The position numbers were made by a program, and so were the translations under genes. The notes beneath the pieces were generated by a model. That model saw only the letters and a program-made list of their open reading frames with translations, ran no database searches and had not been told where the DNA came from. A stretch of 64,000 bases of DNA from Saccharomycopsis fibuligera x Saccharomycopsis cf. fibuligera (Eukaryota > Ascomycota > Saccharomycetes > Ascoideales > Saccharomycopsidaceae). Below, piece after piece: positions 58,806 to 64,000 of the stretch. Every line of letters starts with the position of its first letter. Position 1 is the stretch's first letter. The stretch lies in assembly GCA_001936135.1 (NCBI GenBank), contig CP012810.1:3658001-3722000 (forward strand). Reading direction: 5' to 3'.

Positions 58806-59573
58806 TTAGGAAAAATCTCCATAAATACCAATAGTAGAAATTCCAAATGCCAAGCCAATAATCGAACTAGCAATAGTGTATCCGAGCTTCAATTTTTTCA
58901 AACTTTTAGCGGAAGAAGTTCTAGTAATGTATTTATTCGCTTCGTTTTCAATATCTTGTTGTTCTTCAGGAGTAGCACTCTTAGCTGATGAAGATGAAGA
59001 GACACCATCATCTTCAGAGTCGGCGCCCAAATCGCGATAGACAGAATTATCAAGTTGTGAAGGTTCCTCCTTGTTGTACACTTTTTTCGATTTTTTGCCC
59101 TTATCGGAGCTGATTGGTGAAGTTGAAGCACTAGCATTGCTCAAAGATTTGGCCTTATCGCCGTTGACAGATCCATCATCAATGTCGATAACTGCATCAT
59201 CAAGCAAAAATTTCAATTCTGGGCTAGAATTGTTGAAGAATAACACTGCGGCGGCCAATGGAGCCCCCAAAGCAGCGTAGATCAAGTATGGATGACGAGC
59301 TCTTGGAGGAGCTTTGACAAATGCTAATGAGAGCAAAGTGGTGGCGGTGGATCCAAGACCTAAAATCAAGTAGTATGATTTTTTCAAAAGATTGCGTACG
59401 GCCTGTTGAAGGTCAGCAAATGTCAATGAAGAAGATGAAGAAGAAGAAGACTGAGATTTTGTTAGTTGAGTCAAGAGCGGTAAGCTGCCGTAGGCTTGAT
59501 GACCTACTGCTCCGGCAAGAATACCTAAAGAGGCGGTACCGATAATTTTGGTAGTGGCGAGACAGGTTCCCAT
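58806..59573 (-). CDS. ATG33: ATG33/SCM4-type mitochondrial outer membrane protein
   Basis: This is a 255-residue protein. The N-terminus MGTCLATTKIIGTASLGILA with one span, a second hydrophobic segment (YLILGLGSTATTLLSLAFV), KAPPRARHPYLIYAALGAPL and a C-terminal span (LGYTIASSIIGLAFGISTIG IYGDF) match Atg33/Scm4. From memory, S. cerevisiae Atg33 has [20 protein letters not shown] and ends in a similar IGVYG. Atg33 is a mitochondrial outer membrane protein that promotes mitophagy, mainly in stationary phase; Scm4 is its paralogue. A Ser-rich acidic linker (about 130-220) separates the third and last spans. Which of the two paralogue names applies cannot be settled here. Confidence 0.82.
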   Translation of the reverse strand: MGTCLATTKIIGTASLGILAGAVGHQAYGSLPLLTQLTKSQSSSSSSSSLTFADLQQAVRNLLKKSYYLILGLGSTATTLLSLAFVKAPPRARHPYLIYAALGAPLAAAVLFFNNSSPELKFLLDDAVIDIDDGSVNGDKAKSLSNASASTSPISSDKGKKSKKVYNKEEPSQLDNSVYRDLGADSEDDGVSSSSSAKSATPEEQQDIENEANKYITRTSSAKSLKKLKLGYTIASSIIGLAFGISTIGIYGDFS

Positions 59574-60026
59574 ATTGTATGATTTGGGAGGTAGATGATA
59601 GTACAGGTATAACTATTAAATTGTCAATGAGTATTGGTGGCAATTGAACAGTGCACTTGGGGGGTATAAGGACACAGATCTGGTGGTGAAGCGCTGTAGT
59701 GGCAACTGCAATTGCAATACAATGTGATTGTGAATGTCATTTTTCTTTCTGTTTCTGTTTCTGTTTCTGTTGTGAGACAAAGAAGCAAAGGAGGTCTTCG
59801 CGGTGCACGGGTGAGATGACCTGGAAAAGGCTATGGTGCAAGGGTGTATTCATTGTACGATATTGACTATTACAACTACAACTACAATTACAACTACTGG
59901 TACGTCCAAACAACTAAAACCGGAGTAATAACATTAACTAAAAATACAAACCGTCTATACTACATTGTCGTTCATTCGTCGCAGATCTTTTTTTTCTTTT
60001 TTTTTTTTTTCTTTAGGCTTATCCCG
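59574..60026. promoter_or_regulatory. ATG33-type upstream region
   Basis: This is 453 bp between tandem minus-strand genes. It contains a TTTCTG hexanucleotide repeat (about four units, 59747-59770) and an ACTACAATTACA-type short repeat near 59870-59897. Confidence 0.45.
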
Positions 60027-61111
60027 TCATTCTTCTTCTGATACCTCAGATATTCCCAGCACCTCGTCAATGTCACTAACCTCGTCCTCGTCACTAAGCT
60101 TTTCGTAAGTTTCGTGCTGGCTGAAAGTAGCCAAACTTTCTCTATTAGGCTGACTTCCATTTGTGACCGCTTGTGGCACTGGCGCTGTTATTGGCTCATT
60201 TTTCGTTTTATTATTATCATCCTCGATAGAATACGAACCGGCAACAATTTCATCATCAGTAAACAAGTGCTTAGAAAGCATCTTATTGAGTTGAAACATT
60301 GTCACCTTTTTTCCAAAAATTGGGAACATACGCTCATCACAAATGATTTGTCGTTTATCTTTAGGATTTTGCAAATTGTGTTCTCTAATATAATTCCATA
60401 TTTCTTTCACCACTTGAGTACGAGGCAATGTTTCTTTACCGAGTAATGCAATCAATGGGGTGCTAAGCCTCATCGGTTTTGCAAGACCATTGCTTCTCTT
60501 TCTTTTAGGTTTTTCTACACCATCAGCTTTGGTCTTTTGGGCTTTAGCAGCTCTTTTCACCTTTGCCTTGGCTTTATTACTGGCTAGAAGTTTAGGAGAA
60601 AAATTGAGTGCTCGAAGGTTTCTAGCGTTTAACGAGGCATGAAGTTTAGCGGCCATCATTTCGTCTTCACTGAGACTTGATTCTCTTTTATTAGTGGTGT
60701 TTGAACTGCTATCGTCAGCGTTTGTGTTTGTATTTGATTTTGGCAGAGACGGCGTCTTTGCAGTGCTGGTTGGAGTGGCAGCCGCTTCTGCCGCTTCAGC
60801 TTCTCGCTGGTCAAGGAGCTTGTAGTATCGTTCCATGATCAATGAGCCTATTTCCTTCTTGTTGGGTTGCAAGTCCACGACGAAAAGAGCCAGCAACGCG
60901 TTACGGATCTTCTTGACGGTGACTTGCTGCAAGTCCGATACGCTAAGGATTGCCTAGAAATAGGTTAGTAACCAGGCTGCTATTGATAACCGTGAATCGA
61001 TAAAGTCGATAGTGACTTTCGGCAGTATGAGTTGCGGAGGCGAATCAGAAAACTGGAGATACGTACATCGATCATTGGGATGTAGTCTTCAGGCTTGTAC
61101 AGCAGAGACAT
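60027..61111 (-). CDS. TRI1: TRI1-like SWIB-domain protein (one intron)
   Basis: Exon 1 is 61111-61067 (15 codons) and exon 2 is 60953-60027, giving 323 residues. The 113-nt intron has GTACGT, a perfect TACTAAC (minus strand, 60970-60964) and TAG. Splicing yields YKPEDYIPMIDAILSVSDLQ, matching the DEK-C-like start of Tri1 (from memory YIPMVDAILSVS). Without it the frame opens without an ATG. The SWIB domain is at about 170-250: GLAKPMRLSTPLIALLGKET, QVVKEIWNYIREHNLQNPKD, RQIICDERMFPIFGKKVTMF. Tri1 is a nuclear protein of unclear role related to Uaf30. Residues 3 and 4 are CTG codons, read as Ser-Ser if the CUG-Ser code applies. The C-terminus is acidic. Confidence 0.9.
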
Positions 61112-62033
61112 GGCGATGGGTAATTATTATGGGACGAATGTATAATTATAGTATATTTTTACTGGACTATTGTTACCACTGGGGAATAAATCTCAGCAGC
61201 AGGAGAGCATATCAGAGAGACGGCGTAAATGTTGTAGGAGAGAGAATGTAAGTAAGAGAATAAGAACGAGAACGAGTAGTGTGTGATGGTGGCCATCATG
61301 AGAAAACATTTGGTTGATGATTTTGTTTGTTTTTTTTTGTCTTTTTCTGGCGCTGTGCGGAGTTTTTGGTGGGAAGTACTCAGACGCCTGGGGTTGCCCG
61401 GACACAAACCGCACTGCTAATTAAGCTGGTATCAAATAACTGCAACTGGGAGTTTGACAGCACGGTCTTGGCTGGAGGTTGCTCTCGCTTGTTGGCGTCT
61501 CAGCAGGTGCTGGCGGTTGCTGTTGCTGTTGCCACTTATGCCGTACTGCACTCGAGAGAAGAGTGCGAGTGCCGCTTTGTCGACTGTTGCATTGTCGCTT
61601 GATCCTTATCATTTGATGACAGCCTTCAGTGGAGTGCGGATATTTTGGTTTTAATTGTGGTTTTCTGTCAGACTGTAGTATGCCGTGTGAAGCATCCTGA
61701 AGCGCCCTAGAGCATTCTGAAGCATAGTGAAGCATCCTGAAGTGTTAACCCATAAGCGCATATTTATACGCCAACACACTCCATTACGCTTTATAGTACA
61801 TATATATACGTCATCCGCTGTCAATCTTTTTGTCCGAGAAATTGATTTTGACGGTTTTCCTCGGGGCCCCACCGTTCGTTTGTCCGTTTCACTTATTGTT
61901 ATTGACACTTTACTGCTCTTTCCATTTTGCTTCTTGCTCTTCTTTTCTCCTCTTCTCTTGCTCTTTCTTACTTACTTCTCTCTCTTGCTCTTTCTTTCTC
62001 TCTCATTGACATGCCCCACCAAGCAGCGTCAAT
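61112..62033. promoter_or_regulatory. divergent region between TRI1 and the 62034 gene
   Basis: This 922-bp gap has a degenerate tandem repeat of GAAGCATCCT-like units at about 61689-61742, a GC-richer part at 61380-61600, and a CTTTCT-rich leader just before 62034. A 14-codon upstream ORF starts at 62011. Open frames here are repetitive and not called. Confidence 0.4.
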
Positions 62034-62700
62034 ATGCTTGCCTACAAGATGCTAAAGTCCATAATCAAAGAGATCATTCCTCCGTTATTGCCAGTGTTTG
62101 CTTTGTACCTCATTGCCAACCATCAGTTCTTTGCAAGTATGTGTGATCTCTCTGTTCTTTGTAAACTATCTTTTTTAGAAACTTGATACCACTGTCATTC
62201 AAAAGTCGTTGCTATTCCATGCGATCCCAACGCTTAACCAATTCATTTAAGAGAGCATTCAATTGAAACGAGACCAAAAACCAATCCCACTGATTCAATT
62301 GATTACTCGGGAGCGTGAGCGCTGTTCATCATCACTGACTTGCTCGCTGGCGCCCAAGCGCCGATCGGCGAAAGCGGTTCTGACATGCCGATTCCGACTC
62401 GCCGATCATCGTCTTCATCTTTTGATATTTACTACCAATAACTTCACCGTACCAACTACTAACAAGAAAAAAAAAAACATAGATTTTCAGTTTTTTAAAA
62501 ATGCCCTCGGAGATACCACGGCATCTTTGGTTTTAGATTATGGAGCAATGTCCATTTATTATTTGTACGTTAGTTTAGCATTGCTTTATACCGTGGTGTT
62601 TCAGCTCTTTTGCTGTTATTCGGCAATTGAAAATCGGTGGGGTAAATTAAGTCAATTTATTTGGCATGTGTGTTTTGGTCAGGCCGAAAATTCAGCTTAG
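62034..62700 (+). CDS. small spliced two-pass membrane protein, 106 residues, unrecognised
   Basis: Exon 1 is 62034-62136 and exon 2 is 62483-62700. Exon 1 reads MLAYKMLKSIIKEIIPPLLP and VFALYLIANHQFF, then meets a perfect GTATGT. The 346-nt intron ends with a perfect TACTAAC (62457-62463) and TAG (62480-62482), 17 bases apart. Splicing keeps the frame and continues NFQFFKNALGDTTASLVLDY, GAMSIYYLYVSLALLYTVVF and QLFCCYSAIENRWGKLSQF to TAG. Two hydrophobic spans are predicted (about 13-33 and 58-80) with a polar loop between. The second exon has no usable ATG of its own. I do not recognise the family. It is divergent from TRI1 and has a 14-codon upstream ORF. Confidence 0.68.
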
Positions 62701-63514
62701 CAGGACAGGGTTTTGCTAATGTATCTATTAGGCTGTCAAAGGCATCAGTGGCATCTGTATGATGTTGATTATGGAATCATGGCTCACGGCTTAGGTTAGG
62801 ATTTTGGGTTTCTGGGTTCAGGTGTTCAACTTTTATTCTAATTTCGGCTATGCGAGGGAAAACATCCTACTAGGATAATTTAGCCGTTGTTTTCTATCGT
62901 CGTCTTTGCAACTTGACGAACTTACGATTTATGATTATTGTTGGGAGGAAAAAGAATTTCTTTTATTTTTATACCTTTTGTGTTTTTGCCTTTGTCTTAT
63001 ATTTTTCTGCTCATGTCTTCATTATTTTACCATCAATTTTACGACCTGCTTGATTTCTTGTTTATTTAATATTACTTGTTAATTACTATTCCAATCGCAT
63101 TAAACGACTTTGCATCTTACAGTATACTGCGTATATTATATCAAATACTTATGTATGAAAACTTCAAGTTTAACCAAGCAAAAGACTGCCCAATGGCTCC
63201 TTCCTAAATTATACTCACTAATGCTTCACAGCATACTTTAGATCAATATACTAGTATCTTTCTTTTTTTTGTCCTGTATTTTAACAACACTATAATTCAT
63301 AATTTTATTAACAAAAAAAGAATTATTTTCTTAAACCTTATTATAATAACAAACTCACTCTAAGCTATAAAATGCACATATAAATGGGGCTGATATTTGA
63401 AACATTGAAGTATTAATATATTAGAATATTGCAGCATTGCCATACTGCAGAAAATGCAGCATTAATGAGTTCGTTTTTACTTGATGAGAATAAAAAGCGA
63501 AACTAACTTCCTCC
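62701..63514. other. convergent intergenic region
   Basis: This 814-bp AT-rich gap lies between two genes that end facing each other. TATATTA-rich DNA lies at 63410-63440. Nothing recognised. Confidence 0.35.
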
Positions 63515-64000
63515 TCACATTCCAAAATCAAAAGCGCTCAAATCTGGCTCTTCAAATGCAACTTTTGGCGGTGGTGCTTTATTTTTGAATGGATCATTAG
63601 GGCTATTATTATTACTATTACTTTCATCATCGCGATTCTCTTTCGATTCATCAATATTGCCATTTTCATCAGCCGCGCCTTTGACTCCGTCAGAAATATT
63701 ACTTTTTTTACTTTCTAAACCACTGGATTGGTTTTTTGCTTTATTTGACTTACGGACCTCTTGGCCATCCTGTCCATCCTGCTTGGTATCGTTAGCTTTG
63801 CCTTCATTTTTATTCTCAGCCTTTTGTTCTGACCCACATTGTTTTGATTGCGCCTGCGATATCGATGATGATGTTATATTATTATTACTACTATCAGCAC
63901 CACCACCGAACCCAAAATCATCAAAACTGAATTCTTGAAATGCACTAGCAGATACCGGCTTCAATCTTGTACGGCTACTGCCATTGCCATTGCCACCATT
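63515..64000 (-). CDS. C-terminal part of an unrecognised acidic, low-complexity protein (5' end outside window)
   Basis: The frame enters from the window edge on the minus strand and runs 161 codons to a TGA at 63515-63517; the start is beyond 64000. The visible part is disordered and rich in Asn, Ser, Asp and Lys. Phe-containing acidic motifs lie at both ends: AFQEFSFDDFGFGGGAD, and VAFEEPDLSAFDFGM at the C-terminus, separated by DPFKNKAPPPK. DPF and FxDF-like motifs are typical of endocytic adaptors and their partners, so a trafficking role is possible, but this is weak. I cannot name it. Confidence 0.6.
   Translation of the reverse strand, partial: NGGNGNGSSRTRLKPVSASAFQEFSFDDFGFGGGADSSNNNITSSSISQAQSKQCGSEQKAENKNEGKANDTKQDGQDGQEVRKSNKAKNQSSGLESKKSNISDGVKGAADENGNIDESKENRDDESNSNNNSPNDPFKNKAPPPKVAFEEPDLSAFDFGM

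Noticed and set aside
62137-62250. A 42-nt intron joining 62136 to 62179 in the small membrane protein gene
   Set aside because: The phase gives a stop after two codons and 42 nt is very short. The longer intron with TACTAAC at 62457 keeps the frame.

Overview
This is nuclear DNA of a budding yeast. It is AT-rich, about 27 protein genes are well supported, most lack introns, and several carry a short intron near the 5' end with yeast signals (GTATGT-type donor, TACTAAC-type branch site). The orthologues are typical ascomycete housekeeping genes, so this is neither bacterial nor viral. In-frame CTG codons are absent from the well-expressed IDP2-type and DPH5 genes. One of the rare CTGs sits in PRP39 (P-L-H-Q-Y-CTG-K-Y) where, from memory of the family, a small residue is usual. 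With the many homopolymeric Gln, Asn and Ser tracts, this suggests a CUG-Ser clade yeast of the Candida/Lodderomyces kind. That is inference; no tRNA gene is in the window to test it.

Layout. 1-8 kb: TRM6 (3' end cut by the window edge), a small membrane protein, a fragmented minus-strand pseudogene, ISA1, and an unrecognised gene with an acidic, Gln-rich N-terminus. 8-19 kb: ARP5, a single-pass protein with a dileucine signal, PRP39, an unrecognised RING protein and DPH5. 19-31 kb: spliced cytosolic NADP-isocitrate dehydrogenase, spliced sugar-porter-family transporter, spliced NAD(P)HX epimerase, PSY2, a newly proposed 67-residue spliced gene, and an SPS19-type dienoyl-CoA reductase. 31-45 kb, all on the minus strand: IES1, VAC8 (spliced), DRE2 and a VTC2/VTC3-type polyphosphate polymerase subunit. 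45-54 kb: a decayed RAD27/FEN1 fragment, KSP1, a 3.1-kb gene-poor stretch, and SHS1. 54-64 kb: a GH47 mannosidase, TRS33, ATG33/SCM4-type, TRI1 (spliced), a newly proposed spliced two-pass membrane protein, and the end of an unrecognised gene.

Functional links seem incidental, as is usual in yeast chromosomes. Two INO80 subunits (ARP5, IES1) and two iron-sulfur assembly factors (ISA1 mitochondrial, DRE2 cytosolic) fall in the window. Several genes bear on the vacuole (VAC8, VTC3-type, the dileucine protein, possibly the transporter). No transposon, CRISPR array, rRNA or convincing tRNA was seen.

The most interesting items are those a simple ORF scan misses: two small spliced genes (28840-29108 and 62034-62700), an antisense intron signature upstream of TRS33, the RAD27 relic with an internal deletion, the fragmented gene at 2963-3463, and the oversized interval between the convergent genes KSP1 and SHS1.
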